Assembly (NCBI GenBank): GCA_964407855.1
Contig: CAYOXI010000067.1
Location: forward strand, 1-11,399
Length of the DNA: 11,399 nt
Origin: SHZI01 sp964407855
GTDB taxonomy: Bacteria; Pseudomonadota; Gammaproteobacteria; Steroidobacterales; GCA-2729495
Reading direction: 5' to 3'
The notes under the pieces are model-generated. The model was not told where the DNA came from, ran no database searches, and worked only from the letters and a program-made list of their open reading frames with translations. Each line of letters opens with the position of its first letter. The first letter of the stretch is position 1. A program made the translations under genes and the position numbers. Shown here one piece after another: positions 1 to 7,378 of the stretch.

Positions 1-2594
1 TTTTCATGCCAAAAACTTGCATCTGGGCCTTCTTTTTGGTCATCAAACCAGTTCTCTGCAATTGCCATTCTTCTCTCTATAAGATTTTTATTCTGAAGCT
101 CTTTAAAAGCGCTTTTTTGAAATAATTCTTTTTCAAATATGGCTAATTGGGCTGTCTTTTGTAGTGTTACTTTAAATGCTTCTGATTCTTCTAAAGCAAT
201 TGTAGAGTACCCTGATGATGGTAAATAATCAAAACTTAAATAAGAAGTCTGTTCATTAATTCCTAAATAATTTTTCAATACACAAATGCGTGGTCCTGAG
301 GCATACGTAAAACTTTTTGAGGTAACTCCCTTTTGAATTGGCTGCATTAGACTTGTAATCATTGTATTGTATTTATATCCTCCGTTTTCAAATACCTTTT
401 TAGCCTCTTCTTGTTTGTTTTGCAAAAGTGCTTCGCCCCACTCCCTGGTAGATAGTTTATATTTTAGAATGTCTGCAAGTGCATTTGAAAGCGTGGGACC
501 TTCTCCTTCAATACTTAGTAATACCCCTCCAAGAATTGTATTTTTAACAGCAATAAAATCTGAATATTGGGGTTTTCTCCTTCTATCTAATTCTGGATCC
601 CATCCTGCAAGCACCCTTTTTATTGTATTTCTACCAGATTGCACAGTTAAATAGAGTCCTGCCAGTTGCGAGCCAAGTAATTGTTCTTGTGACGGGAAAA
701 CATCAAATATATATGAGGTATCTGCTTGTATTCTATTTTTATCCATGCTAACCTTAACCCTATGAACCATTTCTTCATCGCAGGCATAATAAGTAAATAC
801 ATAAGGTGAGATTTCTATTTGTTCTAGAAAACTTATTATATTTTTAAGCGTTTCTTGTTGATCTTTTGCTTCTAAAACTATCCCTGAGGTAGCATTTGCC
901 ATGTTTAAAAATGATTCTTTCCTGTGGCTGTCTTCTGAATTATCCACATTTAAAACTATTGCCGGAGCTCCTGCATTAAAAATGGGTTCCCATTTTGGGT
1001 CATACGTATCATTATTATCTCCATCTGTAGCATAAATTATCAAATCACAACTAGTCTGTGATGCCCTAAGCAGTCCGGTGTAAAGATCAGATCCTGTTAT
1101 CCATTTTTCAATATTTGCATCAGGATATTTTTCTAGTATTTTTAATTCCAGATTTGCTATAAATTTGTCCATATTTTCACCGAAGTACTCTTTTGGCATG
1201 CTTAAGGATGTGTCATAAAGAATATTTACTCTTGGGGTTCTTTGGTTGTTTTCTAAAATGGCTATTGCTGTATTTTCATTATCTGTTATTAAAAAATCTG
1301 ATGCGGAAAGCCCTTCTATTAGCTCTTCATTTTCATCTGTTGGGCTTATATGAAGTTGCACCATAGGGTAAGTTCCTGCAATTGCTTCAACCTTTAAATT
1401 CTTGACTTTTTTTTGTAAACTTTCATCTGGTTTGTTTAAAAGTTTTGTGTCACCAATTGTTATAGAGTTTTCGTCCTGTGAAATAATCTTTCCCTCTAGA
1501 GTGAAAGTTTTTCCAATAAAACTGCGATCACTATTATATTCTAAATCTTCATCAAAAGATTGAAATGTAATCATTGGTGTAAACTTTCTAAGGTTTCCGA
1601 TAGGGGTATAAAATTGTTGGTTAAAAGTGAGACCGTTTGCAAATTCTATGAGCAACTGGTTACCTGCTACTTCATGCAAAGGCCAGGTGCCGGTGACCAA
1701 TTCTTTTTCTTCTAAATAATTTACACCTCCTCTATAAGAAAGGGTTACTGTGATTTCTTCTTTAGAATATTGGGCATCTTTGGCTTTGGAAACACTTCCT
1801 CCATTGTCATTTTTTAAATTTCCGAAAGGAATTTTAGGATCAAATAAATGTGCATATTTTTTTTCACCTTTCCATTCAAAAGCTACAGTAGGTGTAGTGT
1901 AATTATCCCATCGTAAATCAAACTTTTGAGATTTGATCTTTTCTTTTTCCGGGATTATATTCCAAAGTTGGTCTGCGAGTTTTTTACTTTCTGCTTGGTC
2001 TAAATCCATTTTAATAATGACATCTTCATTCTCTTCGGAGTTCATTTCTTTTTGCCATCTCTTAAGGATTTTGTTATTAATTTTTGGCTTGAACTCTCGC
2101 TCAAAAGGACGAAAGAAAAATGCAGGTATTTCTTCTAACTTTATGTCTGTTCTTTCATAAACTACTTCTGAAGTTATACCGGCCTGTTGATACATTTTAT
2201 GAAGCAATTCTGCTTTTTCCCTTGGAGTTGCAAAACCGTAGCGTAAAACCCCTTTTAGACCATAACGCATAGTTTCTCCCATTTTGTCCAATGAAGTTAC
2301 AGAAGAGGGCATTAAAAATATTTCGTCTTTTACAAAATGAAACATGGCCTCAGGATTGCCTTCCTCAATAAGCTGCTGCATCCTGCCTTCCAAAAAATCA
2401 GGGCTTGTTTTAATAGCCATCAACATTTCTTCCCAGACTTTGTATGGAGCAAGACCAGTTCCTTGATAATCTATATCTGGTGCGTCTTTGCCACAGCTAA
2501 AAAATGACAACGGAATAAATGAAGCCATTCCTAATAGGGACATTTGTTCTATAAACTCGCGTCTTGTGGTGCCGTTGTCAATTTTTGGTTTCAT
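1..2594 (-). CDS. vWA-domain protein with Tat-type lipoprotein signal, C-terminus cut by window edge
   Basis: One reading frame stays open from the ATG at 2594 to the left window edge: 864 codons and no stop, so the true C-terminus lies outside. The N-terminus carries a twin-arginine motif (T10-R11-R12-E13-F14-I15), a hydrophobic stretch, and a Cys at 34 followed by GKD, which fits a Tat-exported lipoprotein. Residues about 119-145 (YGFATPREKAELL...) resemble the core helix of transglutaminase-like folds, but the position of the catalytic Cys is Pro, so this part would be non-catalytic; that match is tentative. A vWA domain starts near residue 455 with a complete MIDAS start, D461-T-S463-L-S465, and a later ATDGD strand. 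Such domains bind a metal ion and partner proteins. About 240 further residues show no domain I recognise. It is the last visible gene of the leftward run. The vWA call is firm; the role is unknown. Confidence 0.85.
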   Translation of the reverse strand, partial: MKPKIDNGTTRREFIEQMSLLGMASFIPLSFFSCGKDAPDIDYQGTGLAPYKVWEEMLMAIKTSPDFLEGRMQQLIEEGNPEAMFHFVKDEIFLMPSSVTSLDKMGETMRYGLKGVLRYGFATPREKAELLHKMYQQAGITSEVVYERTDIKLEEIPAFFFRPFEREFKPKINNKILKRWQKEMNSEENEDVIIKMDLDQAESKKLADQLWNIIPEKEKIKSQKFDLRWDNYTTPTVAFEWKGEKKYAHLFDPKIPFGNLKNDNGGSVSKAKDAQYSKEEITVTLSYRGGVNYLEEKELVTGTWPLHEVAGNQLLIEFANGLTFNQQFYTPIGNLRKFTPMITFQSFDEDLEYNSDRSFIGKTFTLEGKIISQDENSITIGDTKLLNKPDESLQKKVKNLKVEAIAGTYPMVQLHISPTDENEELIEGLSASDFLITDNENTAIAILENNQRTPRVNILYDTSLSMPKEYFGENMDKFIANLELKILEKYPDANIEKWITGSDLYTGLLRASQTSCDLIIYATDGDNNDTYDPKWEPIFNAGAPAIVLNVDNSEDSHRKESFLNMANATSGIVLEAKDQQETLKNIISFLEQIEISPYVFTYYACDEEMVHRVKVSMDKNRIQADTSYIFDVFPSQEQLLGSQLAGLYLTVQSGRNTIKRVLAGWDPELDRRRKPQYSDFIAVKNTILGGVLLSIEGEGPTLSNALADILKYKLSTREWGEALLQNKQEEAKKVFENGGYKYNTMITSLMQPIQKGVTSKSFTYASGPRICVLKNYLGINEQTSYLSFDYLPSSGYSTIALEESEAFKVTLQKTAQLAIFEKELFQKSAFKELQNKNLIERRMAIAENWFDDQKEGPDASFWHE

Positions 2595-2710
2595 TTTTTT
2601 GTTAATTTTATTTGTATTGATTAAAATTAGTGGCTTGGAAAATAATGTAACAAACTCAAAACGCCCTTTTTATCATCACTAAAAATGTAGGTTCCTAAAA
2701 TATATACTTT

Positions 2711-2848
2711 CTATCCATCGATTTTGGCCTTTAGAAAAGATTTTACTGTAAGTTGTTTATTATTGTCTATTTTCTCAACAGTGTAACTACAAGTGAAAAT
2801 CAAAATGGGAAAAAGTGTTAGTAGAAAGTATTTTAATCTTGATTTCAT
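2711..2848 (-). CDS. very short lipoprotein, possibly truncated by an in-frame TAG
   Basis: This 45-codon frame reads a basic start (MKSRLKY), a hydrophobic segment (FLLTLFPILIF), then TC with Cys at 20, a typical lipoprotein signal and lipobox. Only 25 residues remain after the Cys (SYTVEKIDNNKQ...AKIDG) before a TAG stop. The ATG sits 12 bp after the stop of the DUF4870 gene on the same strand, so it looks co-transcribed. The same frame continues after the TAG for 27 more codons (KVYILGTYIFSDDKKG...) and ends with TAA at 2627-2629, 32 bp before the vWA gene. The downstream part is protein-like, so the gene may be a recent nonsense-mutated lipoprotein of 72 codons, or the short form may be real. 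No homologue is recognised. Confidence 0.5.
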   Translation of the reverse strand: MKSRLKYFLLTLFPILIFTCSYTVEKIDNNKQLTVKSFLKAKIDG

Positions 2849-2860
2849 TGCTAACAGCGA

Positions 2861-3217
2861 TTAAACGTTTTTAAACCATTCGGTAAATTTTTCGCCGATA
2901 AAGGGCACCGGAATTTGTTTTTTATTGATGGCATTCATCAATCCCATAATCCACAAATACAAGAGCGCTATGATACCAACGATGTATATAATCCAGCCTA
3001 AAATGGGAATTATACTAAGTATTCCAACGGCTAATCCAGTTAGAGCTAACCCTAAGGATTGCCTAATGTGAAAGCTTGCAAAGGCTTCCTTTTTATCTTT
3101 GTTCATCACATAAGCAATGATGAGACCTATAAATGTTAGATAGGCTATTGTTGCAATACTCAGTGAGTTTTCTGTAGACTGTGAAGTTTCAGGGGTTTTT
3201 GTATGGGAGTTTTCCAT
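2861..3217 (-). CDS. DUF4870-family small membrane protein
   Basis: This 118-residue protein has a Ser/Thr-rich hydrophilic N-terminus of about 18 residues followed by three hydrophobic segments (about 21-38, 55-72 and 73-95). Between the first and second lies the conserved-looking stretch F46-A-S-F-H50-I-R52-Q-S-L, which, together with the topology and size, is the signature of the DUF4870 family (often labelled 'import component protein' in Bacteroidota). The biochemical role of that family is not established. The start lies 13 bp after the stop of the secreted protein at 3231-3989, and the next small lipoprotein starts 12 bp after its own stop, so it sits in the middle of a tight leftward operon. 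The family call rests on pattern recognition of the motif and topology. Confidence 0.8.
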   Translation of the reverse strand: MENSHTKTPETSQSTENSLSIATIAYLTFIGLIIAYVMNKDKKEAFASFHIRQSLGLALTGLAVGILSIIPILGWIIYIVGIIALLYLWIMGLMNAINKKQIPVPFIGEKFTEWFKNV

Positions 3218-3230
3218 TTCTTTTTATTTT

Positions 3231-3989
3231 TTAATTATCATTTAGTATAAATACCTGAGCATCTTCCGAAAAAAATTGACTGGTTGTAACGGTCATTTTT
3301 GTGAGAAATACTCGGCCTGAAAGACTCTCAAAAACTTCGTCGATGGAATAAACAAGCATATTCCAGCCCGCTTCAAAGTTTAAATCATAAGATGTAGTGA
3401 CTATCATTTCTTCATCTTCGTAACCTGTCATTGTCAGCATGCTACAACTTCCTTTTACAGATGCTTCTTTTTCTATATAAATCCATTCTATGTAGAAACC
3501 GGTGGCGGCATTTTCCATTTGATATGAGTCCAGCCAAGATGCTATCTCAAGACTTGAGGCGATATACATTGTACCATAACTAGTTTCGGTTGCCTCTTTA
3601 CCAACAAAAAAGGGAGGAAGACCAAACATTCGGGCATCCGGGTTTTCAATTTCAATGGTGTTTTCATAACCGTATTTATTGCACTCGTGTTTTGAACCCA
3701 CGGTATGAAAAGACAAAGTCCAGCCTTCTGGCGCGTCTTTTTGTTGTTGTTCTGCTTCTATGAGTATTTTATCCATAAAATCGTAGTCTAGACTAAATGA
3801 CGTATTTCCGTTTTCATCGATGGCTCCCCACTTCGTTATTTCACCTGTCATAAAATCTGCAGAAAGAATGTCTGCTGCCGGAAGTTCTTGTTTTTGATAG
3901 TTTTCAATAGTAATTGTCAACTGTGCCTGCATTGAAGTTACAATGAATAAGCCCCCCAACAGTAAAAAGTGTTTCATTTTTGTTTTCAT
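3231..3989 (-). CDS. secreted protein of unknown function
   Basis: This 252-residue protein has a clear Sec signal peptide: basic MKTKMKH, a hydrophobic core LLLGGLFIVTS, and a probable cleavage after M20-Q-A-Q. The mature part is acidic and appears beta-rich, with only two cysteines (C103 in HEC and C182 in GSC), which could form a disulfide in the periplasm. I do not recognise the family. No catalytic motif, lipobox or C-terminal secretion signal is visible. Met5 is an alternative start that would leave the signal intact. It is the second gene of the leftward run, 41 bp after the DUF4412 gene and 13 bp before the DUF4870 gene. The context suggests an envelope or periplasmic partner of its neighbours. 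The existence of the gene is well supported by length and signal peptide; its function is open. Confidence 0.8.
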   Translation of the reverse strand: MKTKMKHFLLLGGLFIVTSMQAQLTITIENYQKQELPAADILSADFMTGEITKWGAIDENGNTSFSLDYDFMDKILIEAEQQQKDAPEGWTLSFHTVGSKHECNKYGYENTIEIENPDARMFGLPPFFVGKEATETSYGTMYIASSLEIASWLDSYQMENAATGFYIEWIYIEKEASVKGSCSMLTMTGYEDEEMIVTTSYDLNFEAGWNMLVYSIDEVFESLSGRVFLTKMTVTTSQFFSEDAQVFILNDN

Positions 3990-4030
3990 AATGGGATTGA
4001 AGTATTAAATAGTTGACAGATTATTTTGGG

Positions 4031-4849
4031 TTACATAAAAATGTATCCTGTTGTATTAAAATTAAAATTGGTTTTTTCAAGAAGAGTACACTCCATAGTT
4101 CCTGAGGTGTTTTTCTTTCCTTTATTTTTTTTGTCTTTCATATCCATAAACATCATTGTGGCACCTTCATATTGTTGTAATTGATTTCTTAAGGCCGGGG
4201 GAAATTGATCTGAGTTTGAGGGAAACACATCATTAAAACTCACTGGGCCGTCTGGGGTGAAATACATGATGAAAGTGTAGTCATCGTTTTCCATTTTTTT
4301 CCCAATACAGTCATATCCTAAAAAGGTTTTATTGGGAAGGTCTGTTATTGTAAAACTGCTCATATCAAATTCATTATCTTCGGGAATATCACTTAAATCA
4401 ATCAAAGTAGCTGTAGCTATTTTATTTCCTCCAGATTCCATAAACATATAGGTAATATTACTGTGACCGTCCAGGACCATAAACATTTCAGGGCCTGCAC
4501 TCACTTTTGAACCCATATAAGTGGCTCCCGGTTTTAGAAAATAATCAATGTCTAAATTGCCTTCTTTTGTGGTCATTGTTAATCTGTATTGATAATCAAA
4601 CTCAAATGTTGAAGGGACGTTTTGAGGGGTCACTTTTTTTCCTTTTTTTCCTCCTCCAAGTTGAGGGTCAAAAACCTTATCCATGGTTTTACTTGTCTTT
4701 TGAGCTGCTTTGTCTGCAGTTTTGTTAATGACTGTTTGCTCAACTCTTTTTTCTACTTTATTTTTAAGTTTTTCTAAAAATTGAGCTTGTCCAGTAGTAC
4801 TAAAAACAAAAAAACATACTGTGATGAACAATTTGAATGGTGTTTTCAT
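4031..4849 (-). CDS. secreted DUF4412-type protein
   Basis: This 272-residue protein has a signal peptide (MKTPFKLFITVCFFVFSTTGQAQ, cleavage near residue 23). A highly charged helical stretch follows (about 24-60, FLEKLKNKVEKRVEQ...DKVFDP), then a Gly/Lys-rich linker (65-72), then a beta-rich domain from about 82 (FEFDYQYRLTM...). That domain has repeated Met-rich strands, an internal FLGYDCIGKK segment near 176-185 and a late M-E-C strand. This layout matches DUF4412 proteins of Bacteroidota, whose function is unknown. It is the first gene of the leftward run and starts 261 bp from the divergent response-regulator gene, so its promoter must lie in that gap. No exact TAnnTTTG element is seen for it; TAAAAATTTG with a longer internal spacer lies about 25 bp upstream of the ATG. 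Confidence 0.8.
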   Translation of the reverse strand: MKTPFKLFITVCFFVFSTTGQAQFLEKLKNKVEKRVEQTVINKTADKAAQKTSKTMDKVFDPQLGGGKKGKKVTPQNVPSTFEFDYQYRLTMTTKEGNLDIDYFLKPGATYMGSKVSAGPEMFMVLDGHSNITYMFMESGGNKIATATLIDLSDIPEDNEFDMSSFTITDLPNKTFLGYDCIGKKMENDDYTFIMYFTPDGPVSFNDVFPSNSDQFPPALRNQLQQYEGATMMFMDMKDKKNKGKKNTSGTMECTLLEKTNFNFNTTGYIFM

Positions 4850-4907
4850 TTTTTAAAAGTTTTTATTGATACCCAAATTTTTAAATATTTAATTACAATG
4901 ACACCGA

Positions 4908-4939
4908 AAAATGTGTGTGGTAAGTGAAATTGTGTATAG
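4908..4939 (-). promoter_or_regulatory. weaker, opposite-facing repeat pair
   Basis: On the minus strand TACACAAT (4936-4929) is identical to the core of the first repeat in front of the regulator gene, and CACACATT (4917-4910) is a 6-of-8 match 19 bp further along. On the plus strand the two longer copies are AAAATGTGTGTGG (4908-4920) and AAATTGTGTATAG (4927-4939), 10 of 13 identical. The pair lies about 60-87 bp before the DUF4412 start, mirroring the distance of the other pair to its gene. Spacing is 19 rather than 21 bp, so this site is less convincing. Confidence 0.25.
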
Positions 4940-5025
4940 TGTGTCAATAATATATAGTATCAGGTTTTATTTAAAACAAAGGTGTTTTAATTTCATTTGT
5001 TTTATCCATACTGTTATTTAGACCT

Positions 5026-5060
5026 TTTACACAATGATTTTATATGTTTATACAATTATT
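5026..5060 (+). promoter_or_regulatory. tandem direct repeat, candidate LytTR binding site
   Basis: TTTACACAATGATT at 5026-5039 and TTTATACAATTATT at 5047-5060 agree at 12 of 14 positions and start exactly 21 bp apart, two turns of the helix. LytTR-domain regulators such as AgrA are known to bind pairs of about 9-bp direct repeats with 21-22 bp periodicity on one DNA face. The pair ends 50 bp before the ATG of a LytTR response regulator, which is where an autoregulatory site would lie. The base sequence does not match the AgrA consensus well; the spacing and context are the main evidence. AT-richness makes chance similarity more likely. Confidence 0.45.
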
Positions 5061-5110
5061 ATTTTACATTTATAGATAAGATTTAGCTTTATTTGCTTAA
5101 ACAATAAACC

Positions 5111-5851
5111 ATGTTAAAAATCATTTTAATAGATGATGAGTCTAAGTCTCTCACAAGTTTGGAATGGGAGCTTACAAACTTTTGTAATGATATTGAGGTT
5201 ATTGGAAAGTTTACAAACCCTGTTGAGGCTTTATCTTTTTTAAAAACAAATGCGGTTGACTGTATTTTTTTGGATATTGAAATGCCTCAAATGGATGGAT
5301 TTCAATTTCTTGATAAAATTAATGAGAAAGACTTTGCTGTTGTTTTTACGACAGCTTATGACCAATATGCTATTAAAGCAATCAAAGAGAGAGCTTTAGA
5401 CTACTTACTAAAACCTATTGACTCTGACGATTTAAAAATTACCCTAGACAGGGTTTATGAATTTAAAAAATCCAATCAATTAAATAAGACCCTTGAAGAT
5501 AGCTTGCTTAAAATTTCAAAATCTAATGATGGTTTGTCCAGAAAAGTTTCCATTCCTATTGATGGAAAACTAATATTTTTGAGAACACAAGAAATTATTT
5601 ATTGTAAAAGTGATGGAAACTACTGTACCATTTTTCTTGAAAATAAAGAAAAACTTTTTCTCACCAAGAAGTTAAAAGAAGTGGAAGACCTTTTAAGTTT
5701 TGATTGCTTTTTTAGAGTTCACAATTCCTATCTGATAAACCTTGAAAAGGTAAAAGAGTATTTTAAAACAGATGGTTATGTGGTCCTAACCAATAATAAA
5801 AAAATACCGGTATCCAGAAACCGTAAAAATAATTTTTTAGACCGTGTTTAA
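5111..5851 (+). CDS. LytTR-family response regulator
   Basis: This 246-residue cytoplasmic transcription factor has two domains. The receiver domain (about 1-120) shows the acidic pair D8-D9, the phosphoacceptor D55 in FLDIEMP, T80/T81 in FTTAYDQYA, and K101 in LLKPID. A linker (121-143) leads to a LytTR DNA-binding domain (about 145-246). The latter has the family's typical R202-V-H-N-S-Y-L-I-N210 segment and an IIYCKSDGNYC strand. All receiver-domain key residues are present, so it should be regulated by phosphorylation. Its partner kinase starts 12 bp downstream, so the two are co-transcribed, with the regulator first. A 21-bp-spaced direct repeat 50 bp upstream suggests autoregulation. 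The target genes are not known; the divergent envelope operon is an obvious candidate. It is similar in layout to LytR/YehT/AgrA-type regulators, but I would not transfer a specific name. Confidence 0.95.
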   Translation: MLKIILIDDESKSLTSLEWELTNFCNDIEVIGKFTNPVEALSFLKTNAVDCIFLDIEMPQMDGFQFLDKINEKDFAVVFTTAYDQYAIKAIKERALDYLLKPIDSDDLKITLDRVYEFKKSNQLNKTLEDSLLKISKSNDGLSRKVSIPIDGKLIFLRTQEIIYCKSDGNYCTIFLENKEKLFLTKKLKEVEDLLSFDCFFRVHNSYLINLEKVKEYFKTDGYVVLTNNKKIPVSRNRKNNFLDRV

Positions 5852-5863
5852 TTTTCTCCTCAT

Positions 5864-7378
5864 ATGTTCAATTCCTTTGATTTAATTCACATTCTTGAAA
5901 ATTCAAATTTCAATGGAGTTGCCTGGGGTGTTGTCTGCATTTTATTCTATTTATCTGTTTATTTTTTAATCATCTTTTTTAGAGCAAAAGAGATATTTTA
6001 TTTATTTTATAGTATCTATGCATTTGTTAATGCTATAAATATTTTAAAGTATCTCAAAAATATATTTGTTGAAGAAATCATTTCCAACTACCTCACCTTT
6101 TTTCATCACCTTCATTTTCCGCTCCAATATCTTAGTTATATTTTTTTCGCGTTGTTTCTATTAGAAATTTTACAATTTAAAATAAGACACCCACTCTTCT
6201 ATGAAAGAGTATATCAAGTGGTTTATTTACTTTCAGCTGTGTTTTTAGTTTTAGTTATAGGAAGATATGTGTTCGATGGATACTTTCTTTTAAGGGGCTT
6301 TTATTTTTATTTTGTAATGCCGTTGGGATTTTTTATTACTGTTTATTCATTTTTTCTAATTTTAAAAATGAAGGATAGTGTGAAGCTATATATCCTTTTG
6401 GGAATGTTTATTATTTCCATTGCTGCATTTACAACGGCCATATTAACCATTGGAAAAGGGATTGAAGCAATAAACAAATACTTCTTCATTTTTTATATTT
6501 CATTACTAATTGAAAACCTCCTCTTTACCTATGCTCTCTCAATCAAACAAAGGGAGGCTTACAGAGAAAAAGTACAAATACAAAAACAATTTTTAAATCA
6601 ACTTGAAGAAAATGAACGCATAAAGACAGAACAAAATATTAAATTAGAAAAGGAGCTTGTCAAAAAAGAAAATGAATTGAACCTTGTCGCCAAGAAAGCG
6701 GAAGAAGAGCGAGTTGCCAAACTAAAATCTGAATTTGAAAATGAGCTGCAAATACTTCATCTCGCTTCATTACAAAGCCAAATGAACCCTCATTTTATCT
6801 TCAATGCGCTCAATTCTATAAAAGTTTTCTTAATAGAAAATAACAAAGAAAAAGCCGTTTATTACCTCAATAAATTTTCAAAATTAATTAGAAAAATACT
6901 AGAAAGTTCACGAGTAGAAAGTCATAGTCTTGAAGAGGAATTAGAGATTATTACGCTTTATCACAGCATAGAAAACATTCGGTTTGATGAGTGTATTCAG
7001 TTCACAATTCAAAAAGACCCAAAGCTATTGATTTCTTCAATAAAAGTACCTCCATTGTTGCTTCAACCCTTTGTAGAAAATGCCATTTGGCACGGACTTA
7101 TGCTTAGCGAAAAAGAAAAAAAAATCATTATTAAGGTCTATGAAGAAAACAGTATTGTCAAGCTATCTCTTATTGATAACGGTATTGGAAGAGAAAAATC
7201 GATGGAATTGAAAAATAAAAAATCATTTAAAAAAGAATCTGTGGGATTGAAAATGACCTCAGAACGACTATCATTCTTTAACCAAAAGCAACACCTTAAC
7301 TATTCTTTTGAGTTTATAGACATGAAAGACAATGCCGCAAACCCCTCAGGAACTGAGGTCTGTTTTACTTTCGCATAA
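5864..7378 (+). CDS. LytS-like sensor histidine kinase with seven membrane segments
   Basis: This 504-residue inner-membrane kinase is the likely partner of the LytTR regulator just upstream. Hydrophobic segments lie at about 18-39, 43-62, 84-103, 117-136, 142-167, 173-196 and 205-226, a 7TM arrangement like the 7TMR-DISM transmembrane module. A charged coiled coil follows (about 228-298). Next comes a His_kinase-type domain with the phospho-accepting His in QMNPH310FIFNALNS, then a GHKL ATPase with N-box P402-F-V-E-N406-A-I-W-H-G, G1 box D438-N-G-I-G442, and GLKM near 461. All catalytic motifs look intact. Only about 17 residues precede the first membrane segment, so the extracellular DISMED2-type domain common in such Bacteroidota kinases is absent; the signal is probably sensed in or near the membrane. 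The preceding Shine-Dalgarno is poor, which suggests coupling to the regulator. Confidence 0.93.
   Translation: MFNSFDLIHILENSNFNGVAWGVVCILFYLSVYFLIIFFRAKEIFYLFYSIYAFVNAINILKYLKNIFVEEIISNYLTFFHHLHFPLQYLSYIFFALFLLEILQFKIRHPLFYERVYQVVYLLSAVFLVLVIGRYVFDGYFLLRGFYFYFVMPLGFFITVYSFFLILKMKDSVKLYILLGMFIISIAAFTTAILTIGKGIEAINKYFFIFYISLLIENLLFTYALSIKQREAYREKVQIQKQFLNQLEENERIKTEQNIKLEKELVKKENELNLVAKKAEEERVAKLKSEFENELQILHLASLQSQMNPHFIFNALNSIKVFLIENNKEKAVYYLNKFSKLIRKILESSRVESHSLEEELEIITLYHSIENIRFDECIQFTIQKDPKLLISSIKVPPLLLQPFVENAIWHGLMLSEKEKKIIIKVYEENSIVKLSLIDNGIGREKSMELKNKKSFKKESVGLKMTSERLSFFNQKQHLNYSFEFIDMKDNAANPSGTEVCFTFA

Larger units (their letters stand above)
4850..5110. promoter_or_regulatory. divergent intergenic control region
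   Basis: This AT-rich gap separates the leftward envelope-protein run from the rightward two-component system, so promoters for both directions must lie here. No exact TAnnTTTG is found on either strand. Near matches on the plus strand are TAGCTTTA (5084-5091) and TTTATTTG (5088-5095), about 15-25 bp before the regulator start. Two sets of repeats are described separately. No small ORF, RNA gene or strong hairpin is seen. Confidence 0.6.

Noticed and set aside
367..654. Plus-strand open frame of 95 codons
   Set aside because: It lies antisense within the 864-codon vWA gene, whose translation has clear domain motifs; the plus-strand product has no recognisable feature.
1933..2682. Plus-strand open frames at 1933-2160 and 2488-2682
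   Set aside because: Both overlap the minus-strand vWA gene or its leader and read as low-complexity shadows.
2711..2713. TAG as a recoded (pyrrolysine or suppressor) codon
   Set aside because: Nothing in the window supports recoding and it is not expected in this phylum; nonsense mutation or a genuine stop is simpler.
4507..4728. Plus-strand frame of 73 codons
   Set aside because: It is antisense within the DUF4412 gene, which has a signal peptide and coherent strands.
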